From Metellina segmentata (taxonomy: Eukaryota; Arthropoda; Arachnida; Araneae; Tetragnathidae), in the NCBI GenBank assembly GCA_947359465.1, contig OX375883.1:89460911-89524910 (forward strand): DNA of 64,000 nucleotides. Reading direction: 5' to 3'. Each line of letters begins with the position of its first letter. The first letter of the stretch is position 1. The translations under genes were made by a program, and so were the position numbers. A model generated the notes under the pieces. That model searched no databases and was not told where the DNA came from. It saw only the letters and a list, made by a program, of their open reading frames with translations. Shown here in pieces: positions 22,093 through 30,775 of the stretch.

Positions 22093-22300
22093 GACATCCT
22101 ATCCCTGGTGCTCAATTTAGTCTTTGGGTTGATATCTCAAACGTTGCAGTAGGTAGTTCTTTGATGCAGCTATCCGAAGACCAGTGGGAACACATCGCAT
22201 TTTACACATATAAGTTGAACAATTCTCAAAGAAATTGATCAACATACGACTGCGAATTATTTGCAATTTACGTATCATTTACGCATCTGTAGTGTACTCA
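22093..22300 (+). pseudogene. Ty3/gypsy RNase H remnant
   Basis: Reads HPIPGAQFSLWVDISNVAV then SSLMQLSEDQWEHIAFYTYK and TYDCELFAIY, the gypsy RNase H. The first catalytic D (WVD) and the E of ELFAI are recognisable. It is the last readable part of the gypsy element; integrase is not found downstream in this orientation. Confidence 0.85.
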
Positions 22301-22369
22301 TTACTTCTCAGTCTCCGAGTTAAGTTATCCTGGTGACCGCTAGAGTGCACCTCGATAGCTACTGCGCTT

Positions 22370-22560
22370 CGGAGAACCAATCAGAGCCACTCTCCCTTTT
22401 CCGCTCATAGTCACTACCTCCTAGATTTAGAAAGCCGTCTGACTGGTACGCATACCTTATATGACGTCACTATCAGTAGGCCTAGCCGAAGCGCCGACAA
22501 ACTACGATTGTCGTCTTGTTTGAATTGAATCCTGAAGCCATCCGCGCACGTTTCAGCAGT
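22370..22560 (+). promoter_or_regulatory. Candidate promoter with CCAAT box and CRE
   Basis: A more GC-balanced block with ACCAATCAGA (about 22376-22385) and a perfect palindromic CRE, TGACGTCA (22462-22469). It lies just upstream of the candidate gene at 22602-22890. Confidence 0.4.
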
Positions 22561-22601
22561 GGATTAATTTTAAACTCGCAGTAGCTAAGAAAAGGAGAAA
22601 A

Positions 22602-22890
22602 ATGTATGTTGATTTAATTTAATACTCTTTAAGTTATTAAAACCAATGAAATATTTGTTAGGTTACGAAATTCTTTTCGAATCTGGATTTATTGCGTTAT
22701 ACGATTGGTTACCGACGCTTTAGCGGCATTTTGTATTGCAACTATTTTTACTGTTATTTTACAAGTGATTGTTGCGCTAGTTTGTGCTCCTTTTTCCTTG
22801 GGTTTTAATTATATTTACTGTCATGTATCAAGTTTATTGAAGAGCAAGAAGTTACAGCAACCGAGCATTGTTTACAATCCGTCGAGCTGA
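22602..22890 (+). CDS. Candidate two-exon small membrane protein, start codon made by splicing
   Basis: A donor GTATGT at 22604 follows AAAAAT, and an acceptor TTGTTAG ends at 22661. Joining gives AT|G and an open frame: MLRNSFRIWIYCVIRLVTD, a hydrophobic stretch AFCIATIFTVILQVIVALV, then a tail ending IVYNPSS and TGA at 22888-22890, 76 aa. The 58-bp intron is short and its pyrimidine tract weak. The family is not recognised. It could also be only the first coding exon of a longer membrane protein, or a chance frame. The promoter-like block upstream is supportive. Confidence 0.32.
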
Positions 22891-23040
22891 GTTGAGTTGT
22901 CACAACCTGACATTCTGTGACATCCCCCTTTACATGTGTACACTATATACAATAATAATTTTAACATAATACACATCACATAAACACAATTACTGTACAA
23001 TAACATAGGTGCACAAATATTCAAATATACACATTTCAAA

Positions 23041-23622
23041 TTACACATAGTCATTTAAATATCTCGGTCTTCTACAAATCCGTCCACTCTTTGTAACAGT
23101 TAGATCAGGATTGCTATTAATTATATTTTGATTTGGTATATTGCTTGCAATTTCATCAGGTGTGTGTTCAATATTAAAATCATTCCTATTTTCGCTAAAA
23201 TTACTATAAGATTTTATAAGGTGGTTGCTATTCCTTTTAAATATTTTTCCCAGTTGATTTTTGACTAAGTAAGCGTGAGAGTTTGAGTTTTGCGACATCA
23301 CTATGGCAGGTTCCCAAGTCTTTGTTTTCATGTTTTGCATTCTTACAGAATCACCTGGGTTTAGTTTACTCAGAGATTTTGCAGAACGATCATGAAACCA
23401 TTTTTGGGTTTGTTGACGCTTAGTCAACAGCCCTCTGACGTCATTGAACAATTCTGCATTAAGCAGCTTGTTTGTTACTGGTAATTTAGTTCGCAGTCTT
23501 CGACTAAACATTAACTGAGCTGGAGAGAGGTGAAGTCCTGATATAGGTGTGTTCCTATATTCCATTAGGCCAACAAAGTGATGCTTGTTTTCTTCCTTAG
23601 CCTTTTTGAATATGGATTTCAC
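23041..23622 (-). pseudogene. Ty3/gypsy integrase C-terminal half
   Basis: 193 codons open. It reads HHFVGLMEYRNTPISGLHL, SPAQLMFSRRLRTKLPV, KWFHDRSAKSLSKLNPGDSV, then WEPAIVMS and KRNSNHLIKS, ending GRICRRPRYLNDYV. This is the end of the integrase core plus the GPY/F-like tail common in invertebrate gypsy elements. The D-D-E catalytic core is missing because the fragment starts abruptly near 23617, where virus-derived sequence on the other strand begins. Opposite in orientation to the gypsy remnants at 12.7-22.3 kb, so probably a separate copy. Confidence 0.9.
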
Positions 23623-24307
23623 TATCAGTACGGGAGCCCATTACAAATATAAAGACATTTGTCAATCCTTCTCAATTAAAGGAGATGGAATATTTTGCGG
23701 AGATGGTTCCGGGGGCATGGGTGCAAATCATCTCAGAAGGAACCCTCATGCCAAAGTGATATTCAACTCCAAACTAATCATAACTGGAGAAGGCCTAAAG
23801 CGTTTGGCACCAAGCGGCCCAGGTGCATATACGGTCTCAGGACAACATGTTATGAACAGGTGCGTCAATTACTTGACTTGCTGGGAAGCACCATCAGATT
23901 TGTCGGAAGAAAGCACTTGGGAATACTTTCTGACTTTAATAAAAGAACATACCCTGGACATTCGCGTAGTCTGCTGTGACGCTGAAGTAAACAATATACC
24001 CGAAACCGAAAGAATAGAAAGACACTTGATCAATTATTTAGGAGAAATTTTTAAAATCGGACAAGGAACTTTGATTTATAAAACATATTGGAGCCAAATT
24101 AATAGAGCCGGGTCTTTAGGACATAGAATAGGGTTTTATTTTAAGAAGATCTCTTTCGCCTTGCCTAACACTCAGGGATCCTTCACTTCTGAAATTTATA
24201 TCATAGCAGAAGGATACAAGTCACTTAAAAATCCAAATAGAACGGAAATAACCCCAGCCTGTCTAGCTGAATTCATCTTTTCAAGTAAGTTGCACATTTC
24301 TTTTTAA
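23612..24307 (+). pseudogene. Endogenous negative-strand RNA virus L-protein fragment (methyltransferase domain)
   Basis: An open frame of about 230 codons with the landmarks of the mononegavirus L-protein mRNA-cap methyltransferase: STGAHYKYK, the SAM-binding FCGDGSGGMGA, an IFNS box, ..CWEAPSDLS.., CCDAEV, LIYKTYW and SEIYIIAEG. Counting from the frame's first codon at 23585, the K-D-K-E tetrad corresponds to K21, D132, K166 and E203, all present. The spacing and text are closest to rhabdovirus-type L as far as can be judged by eye. No stop interrupts the domain. The frame runs on the plus strand and starts where the antisense gypsy integrase fragment ends. In a living virus this domain methylates cap structures; here only this part of L is present, with no other viral gene seen. 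Expression is unknown. Confidence 0.85.
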
Positions 24308-24401
24308 TTAGTTAGGTTTCCTTTGTTTTTTCATTACAAATTCAATTAATTAACATTAATTGAACAGGCAATGTATTTTCCCAATTTTGATTTGTTGTTA
24401 A

Positions 24402-25206
24402 ATGATGTTCACACCACCTCTTTCCACACACTTAAAAAATTATGAAGAAGAATCCGGTTATTTACTTAAATATGGGTATATCCTATTTCGAAAAGCTCTT
24501 TGGCATACAAATATGGAACGTCAAAATGTAAAACTCGTATTGCAGGTTTTTAATGAAATTGTATTAAACAGTGTTGTTCAGCTAAGGAAAAAACCTAATT
24601 TGTTAAATTCACAAGGTACTTCATTATATTTAAAAATATTTTTAACTTGGTTCTCAATAATGAATGTCAAAACACCATATAAAGGCATTCATTCACATGA
24701 TGATATGTGCCATCCATTAACATGGAAGATATTCAATGAAAACATAATTTTCTTATGAATGTTCTAGACTGGTTAAAAAAATGGGGTGAAAGCAAAGCAA
24801 TACTGGGCGACTGACAAGAAAGATATATTCAGCTCTTGTATTAACACCGTCTATGCTCGAACTAACTAGATATTGTGTAATTGAACTTAATATGTCCTAT
24901 CTCCTACCGGGAAAAATTCATACTCATGAACTAGAATATAGGTTCAGTTTATACCGTAGACTCGCTGGCACACAATATCACATATATCTTCGACAAGTTT
25001 TCGAAGTAGAAAATAAATTTCGTGCATGCTCGGTTTTGAAATTGCCATTGATTTCGAAAAGTATGGGTCCTGTTACCGTGAAGGATTTTTCAGACACTTG
25101 TGATACTTCTGATGTTGATAAAAACGTTTATGTAGTCATATTGATTCCACATATTGAGGTCACCGATAATGACATAGATTCAATTTCTGATAACATTCCT
25201 TTTTAA
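24402..25206 (+). pseudogene. P-element/THAP9-like transposase remnant, C-terminal half
   Basis: First piece (24402-24758): NMERQNVKLVLQVFNEIV then FLTWFSIMNVKTPYKGIH. Second piece, one frame over (24770-25206): VLDWLKKWGESK-like text, SMLELTRYCVIELNMSYLL, then PGKIHTHELEYRFSLYRRL and AGTQYHIYLRQVFEVENK. The QNV.L..QVF, NVK.P and P.K..TD.LE.RF..YR...G..Y boxes are characteristic of P-element and THAP9 transposases. The THAP domain and GTP-binding part are missing. Frames shift near 24758-24850. Confidence 0.72.
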
Positions 25207-25309
25207 TGCAGGTTTTTCTCACGCAGTCGTGATGCCTTCTTTGAAAATATCAAATCACTCAACTCAGGTTGATCAAATCCTTTACGTACAAAATCATCTT
25301 CAATTACAA

Positions 25310-25780
25310 AATGAAATCAATGTTGTCACACACTTCATCACCATCATTATGTTCGCCAAGAGAGGGCAGTATAACGAAAACTGGCACTGGGATTACAGCT
25401 GAATTAGGCTGTGGCCGTACAGCTGATGCAAGACTGGGATACTCTATGTTACATTTCTCACTATGCAAAAATAGCAGTCACCTTATATGATCAATTGGCT
25501 CCCGCCAAATCATAGGTATTTCAAATGGCATCTTATAAATCGTTACCTTTGACCACATCCGTAAACTCTCCACACACTGATTGCACAACTTATGAGGGGT
25601 CAATTACTTCTCCTGATCACAAAGTTTAACTTTGAAATATGCAAAATAGGTTTGCTTTACAAATGCACTGATGTTCACCCTCTGACTGGGAATCGTGGAA
25701 CTTCCACAGATGTTACAAATAGAATCAGGGTTGTTTAGCACTTCCGACGAGAAACAGAAGAGGCAGACATGATCTGAAGG
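25310..25780 (-). pseudogene. Transposon-associated zinc-binding protein remnant
   Basis: On the minus strand: CLFCFSSEVLNNPD (about 25770), CNICGSSTIPSQRVN, SAFVKQTYFAYFKVKL, HKLCNQCVESLRMWS, then EIPMIWREPIDH and DCYFCIVKCN, EYPSLASAVRPQPNSA. The CxxC pairs and the WREP-DH-DCYFC box recur in an abundant transposon-linked protein of arthropods and cnidarians with no settled name. Broken by at least two shifts. Confidence 0.5.
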
Positions 25781-25789
25781 AACTTAAAT

Positions 25790-26160
25790 ACGAGTTTATA
25801 ACGTAATAAAATTTGCTCAGAAAATTATGAAATTTAGCTAACAGTAATTTCCATTTATAAAGAGAAAACAACCTCTAACCATCATGCTATGCATATAACT
25901 GAAAATCCCAGACAACTAACAACCTTTCGCTGGTTAGCAAGGTGGTCTTTCACCTGTCCCCACTCGAGGAAGGCACTGCACTTTTGACCCATGGGAGAAC
26001 AATAGTGTCCCTGCTTTGCCGACACCAGTCATTGCATGAAAGTAAGAGGTAAAGAAATAAAAACCTGTGTGATAGAATAAAACTAACTGCAGTTTCAAAA
26101 TCAGCATGCAATTTCAGTCAAAGTAAGCCGATACATCGAAGTCAACATAAAAGTTCAAAA
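25790..26160. other. Non-coding stretch
   Basis: AT-rich, no recognisable protein, terminal repeat or RNA. Confidence 0.4.
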
Positions 26161-26164
26161 TTGT

Positions 26165-26665
26165 TCCCCATTGTAATTAAACAGCTCGGGAAACATAAAA
26201 TACTAAACAGCTTCACGTCTTAGATCTTGAATACATTTGAATTTAAATTTCGTTAATACGTTTCTCTTTCTAACATTTCATAGTCATTTCTCGTAATTTT
26301 CAAGTATGATTATATATAAATTCACTGAACACTAATTAGCATGTTGTCCGCATCGTGTGCTTTCTCAGATAAAATTATCTGTAAAAATGTCCTTTTCATT
26401 TATAGATATATTTCTCTCTTTCTTCAGATCTTCCAACGACGAATAACAATCGACACATTTTTCACTGCATTGTCGATAGTAATAGTATTGAGCAATAATG
26501 GCTAATTTGTTATACCCAGTTAGGGTGGTACGGAGAGATGTGCTTACCTCCAAGTAAGAAGATGAATAGTTGGGACCTCCTTTTTTATACAAAACATTCA
26601 AGTTAACTTAATCTTACATCAGTAGTTTGCTTACTTCTAAAGCGGGCAACATACAATAGAAAGGA
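26165..26665. repeat. Diverged tandem duplication, copy 1
   Basis: Shares a colinear string of blocks with 27050-27475: CTTAG-TCTTGAA, TTTTCAAGTATGATT, AGATCTTCC, TTTTTCACTGCATTG and GTAATAGTATTGAGCAATA. Spacing to copy 2 is about 880 bp. Confidence 0.7.
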
Positions 26666-27049
26666 TATTATTACGTCATGTGCAATTGCAGAGCCACCTG
26701 GGCAGCAATCGCTAGATAAAGGCCTTGTACAGAGAGTGGAAAGAGAGATGTTTGGTATTCAACTTTAGAATTATTTGAACATTGGACATTGTGATCAACC
26801 TCGTAGTTGTGTACTCGTTTGTGAATAAATCAAGTGATTTTACAGTCACCTGGTCAGTGTATTGATTCCTTTGTGAAGTGAAATTACAAATATAGTTTGT
26901 CAAAAATAAACAAAAGCTCAGGTGCAATAATCAAGTTAGATTGAATAGAATATAGAGCCATAACGTTAAAACACAAAATATTAAACAATCGTTGATGCTC
27001 AAACACAAGCCGTGTAAGTTTAATTCATCTTGAGTTTTGATTTGCATTT

Positions 27050-27475
27050 TCGAATTGTTAATCAAGCAGTTTGAAGCGCAAAAAATTAACAGCCTCAAGT
27101 CTTAGCTCTTGAACACTTGAATTTCTGTTTTGTTACTAGGTTTCTTTTTCTAATATTTCGTTGTTATTTATTTTTTGTATTTTTCAAGTATGATTCTATC
27201 AAAATGCACTGAGTACACCTGATCGCATAGTATGTTTTCTCATATAAATTATCTGTAGGATTATCCTATTGCCCATTTATATATAAATTTCTCTCTTACA
27301 TTAGATCTTCCTACAAAGAATGACAGTAGACGCATTTTTCACTGCATTGACAGTGGTAATAGTATTGAGCAATAGCTCAAAAATCCTATTAAATTCAAAC
27401 ATTTCAAGCATACTGAATCTGACAACGATAGATTATTTACTTCTGAAGATGGCAACATAGAACAGCAAAGATGTC
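27050..27475. repeat. Diverged tandem duplication, copy 2
   Basis: Partner of 26165-26665, roughly 75-80 percent alike by eye, with small indels. No coding content. Confidence 0.7.
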
Positions 27476-27539
27476 AACAAAAAAAAAAGCTGAAGAGCAC
27501 AATAATAAAATTAGATTAAATAGAATATAAAAGCCATAC

Positions 27540-27990
27540 CTGGACAGCCTCAAAATAGAAGTCAAAGATACATCAATAGTTCTTGCCTACTTAGAATCAT
27601 AAATTTAGACCAGAGATAGATCACCAGACAGAACCTTATTTCAACAGCCACCACTTCAATTCAAACTCATTCATTCAAAAATACATCAATAATTTTTCCA
27701 TCTTTACTGGAAATGGACCCGTCCAATGTACCTGGAAAGCCTCAAAATAGAAGTCAAGAAATATATCCATATTTTGGAAGCTAAAATATGCAACCATTAC
27801 TATCAATTCAATAGCCCATCACCTGAAGACACCAAACAACCTATATCTGCACCATTTACCCTCTATCTAGAAATATAACATCCAACTCCGACATGCTACA
27901 ATTTATGCAAGAACTGGAACAAGTAAATTAAATATCAGGAAATAAATATAAATATACCGGACGGTTGAATAATAAAGGATATTTTAATGT
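27540..27990. repeat. Second diverged tandem duplication, copy 1
   Basis: Contains AGCCACCACTTCAATTC, ACCTGGAAAGCCTC, AATAGAAGTCAAGAAA, AATAGCCCATCACC and AACTCCGACATGCTACAAT, then a TATACCGGAC end. Matches 28095-28440 block for block. No coding frame. Confidence 0.7.
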
Positions 27991-28094
27991 AAAAAATAAA
28001 TGAAACATTAATCTAAACCGAAAGTACAATTGTTACTGACGATGCTAAAGCTCAAACTGATTTCCAACTGAATAATAAGCATATGCACACAGAA

Positions 28095-28440
28095 GAAACT
28101 TCAATAGCCACCACTTCAATTCCAACTCAGCCAACGAAAGAAACATCAATAGTTCTTGCCTATTTAGAATCCCCAATTTACCTGGACAACCTCGAAATAG
28201 AAGTTAAGAAAAATCTCAATATCCTCTCTGGAAGCTGAAGTATGAAAAGTTATTACCACTTCAATAGCCCATTACCAAAAGATAGAGAACGACCCCTATC
28301 ACTCACACACTACACTAAACTACTCTCCTCCAATCTATAACGATAACATCGAACTCCGAAGTGCTACAATACATCCAAGAATGGGAACACACTAGACATT
28401 TTTTCGGATATAAATGTTAACATACCGGACTCTTTTCATA
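28095..28440. repeat. Second diverged tandem duplication, copy 2
   Basis: Repeats the blocks of 27655-27970 about 450 bp further on (AGCCACCACTTCAATTCC, ACCTGGACAACCTCG, AACTCCGAAGTGCTACAAT, CATACCGGAC). Confidence 0.7.
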
Positions 28441-28639
28441 TTTATATACATCAGAAGAAGAATTCCAACTTCCATGCAAACCAAAATCAAAATGGGAAAA
28501 TTGTAGAAAAATTAAAAAACTATGAGTGAGGCAAAAATAACTATGAAATTCAAAAGGTAGGGAAGAACGAGGTTTCCAATTTTTGGGATATCTTACTACC
28601 GTTCAACAAATAAATATATTTAATCTACAATAAGCTACC

Positions 28640-28830
28640 TTAATATGGAATACCTGAAAATAGGCCGGAACTTCATATCACGAAGAGGAAAGACTTGCTG
28701 TAAAGAAACGGAAGCTACCTATGTAGCACTGTCGGCAAGGTGGTTACCCTTAATACCCAAGTGACTCGACCCAACAAAACAGAATACAGTGAAACCTCGA
28801 CCTTCAGTGTCGGGACCGTGACGGCTACTT
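28640..28830 (-). pseudogene. LINE RNase H fragment
   Basis: On the minus strand it reads GFTVFCFVGSSHLGIKGNHL then ADSAT, the W-PSH-GIKGNE-ADSLA signature at the end of a LINE RNase H, followed by SVSLQQVFPLRDMK. Short and isolated; not obviously the same family as the LINE at the left edge. Confidence 0.7.
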
Positions 28831-29139
28831 GAATTAACGGATAACAGAAAAACCTTAAACAACCCGCCCCATCCATTGCATATGAACGAATGATAAAACA
28901 TGCACGTTTATGAACTGGAACTACACTGTACATGTACACGCATGTATTTTATTTTACAGAAAAAAAACAAGATAAAATTTTTTACTTGTCGTTATATGAA
29001 CTTATGTTACATGAACAATATAAATCCGGCGAATCCGCAGCTCAGCAGTAAAGAGAGGATGATTTTTGCGGCAATCTGGTTACTGTACATAGAGTAGAGT
29101 TTGTATGTATGTGCGTACCCTCAGCATTGGATGTCCAGA

Positions 29140-29420
29140 TCTTCTTGGATTCCCCATATCTCGATTTTTTCCCCCGTTTTCGTTTTCTATAATTCTTCTG
29201 GTGTTTATTATACATATATTTGGACATTTTGAAATTTTTGCGATTTGTCAAACTTTGAAACCCTATATCTAAACAAGTATTAAAAACTTAGTTTTTTTAC
29301 TATTATCATTCATAAAGCGCAAAGAGACGAAACAAAGGACACCTCAAACGTCGTGCTCGCACAAAGGAGGCCGGAGCTGGACTAAATTATGTGAGCAGCG
29401 CTCTCACCGAGCTCGTTGAC
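29140..29420. repeat. Tandem duplication of about 281 bp, copy 1
   Basis: Blocks GGACATTTTGAAATTTTTGC, ATATCTAAACAAGTATTAAA, ATAAAGCGCAAAG and ACACCTCAAACGTCGTGCTC recur 281 bp or so later. Confidence 0.85.
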
Positions 29421-29705
29421 GCTGAGCATCGAATGACTGGATATTCATTCCTGTTGACGTTTATATAATTTTGATTGTTTTTATTTTATGCATATATATA
29501 ATCGGACATTTTGAAATTTTTGCGAAAATTCCATTTTGAAGTCCGATATCTAAACAAGTATTAAATATTTAAGTTGTATTTCTATTTTTTTTTATAAAGC
29601 GCAAAGGGACAAAACAGATGACACCTCAAACGTCGTGCTCACACAAAGGAGGCCGGAGCTAGACTAAATTAATGTGAGCGGCAGTGCGCAATTTCGTGAG
29701 ACAAC
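29421..29705. repeat. Tandem duplication of about 281 bp, copy 2
   Basis: Partner of 29140-29420; also contains ACAAAGGAGGCCGGAGCT and ACTAAATTA-TGTGAGC in the same order. No gene seen. Confidence 0.85.
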
Positions 29706-30039
29706 TTAGCGCTGCGATATATATACATATAATTTTTCATGTATGTGCTTTTTCGTGATACTCGAAAACTAAGCGTGGTACCCCGGTTTCGAAAGGTAGG
29801 TATGACGTATTCTACGTCAAAAATGAGTGTTAGATGATCAGTGGGAGGTACAAAGATGTTAATATGTGAATATCAGCGATTTCCATTTCTCCACAAAGGA
29901 CATGCAAATATAGAAATAAATGCTGTTGGATGCTCATAAAGAAAGAGAAAGTGTTTTGAAAGAAAATGAATTCCAGTACACCACTGGAGGTGTTTTTAAA
30001 AACTTAACAGGTTGACGAGCCAGTACCTTGTTAAAGTTT

Positions 30040-30250
30040 CGAGTAGTGCATTTTCCGTGATATTAAAGGTACCACCTTCAGAGTCAAATAATTGGAAGTA
30101 GCTTCACCTATTTTTAAATAGTTTATGTAACTTCTATGATCCTCCTTGACCAACTCCGGAAGAATGTTATGTACACCTTTCAACTCTCGCCGAGCACTAC
30201 CTGGTCTTACCCACAGCAAACTTCTTTTCTTCTTATTTTTTAAATAGAAG
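30040..30250 (-). pseudogene. PIF/Harbinger nuclease (HARBI1-like) N-terminal fragment
   Basis: Minus strand: SLLWVRPGSARRELKGVHN then LPELVKEDHRSYINYLKIGE and LTLKVVPLISRK. This is the W-R-P....R...G....L..EL...D...F.NYLRM....F..LL..V.P.I.K signature at the start of Harbinger nucleases. The DDE core is absent. Confidence 0.75.
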
Positions 30251-30299
30251 CCATTACAATGAATGCACATGATAAATTTGTTACAGTGGTAAAACTAGA

Positions 30300-30775
30300 A
30301 GTTTTATAAAAGATTTTTGGTCCAAGAACTTTTAAGTGTAATACCGGTCTGTTTAAATAGAAGAAATTTTTAAAAATAAATTTTAATAAAAGATCGTTGT
30401 CAAAGAACGTCCGAGTGCAAGCAGAAACCTATCTATCGATAGAGAAGAGACGAGTTCGAGATGAATCAGCAATCCCCCGTTTGATACCGTTCGTTAAAAA
30501 AAGGGGCCCAGTCACTTCAAACACTGCTGCATCCCGTACACGAGTTCATTTTCGCTGGCTTATCAGTAAAACGTCTGAAGTGGATGCAATTAAGAGTCTT
30601 CCGAATGGACTTCTCCCTTTGAATATCAAGTCGTTTTCTCTAAGTTGCGCCATTAAAATTTGAACCCCACAGTGCATTAACTGTCAATGCTTATGCATAA
30701 TTAAATTCCCTAATTAATTATGAATACTTAAATTCGACACTGCTGGGTAATCACCTGGTAGAATCATTGGGTACC
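30300..30775. other. Stretch without a recognised gene
   Basis: A small imperfect direct repeat (TTTATAAAAGATTTTTGGTC near 30305 and TTTTAATAAAAGATCGTTGTC near 30382). The plus frame 30397-30663 is not recognised and has no splice or motif support. Confidence 0.4.

Noticed and set aside
24402..24758. C-terminal continuation of the viral L protein
   Set aside because: The text QNVKLVLQVF and NVKTPYKG fits P-element transposases, and the next frame continues that family.
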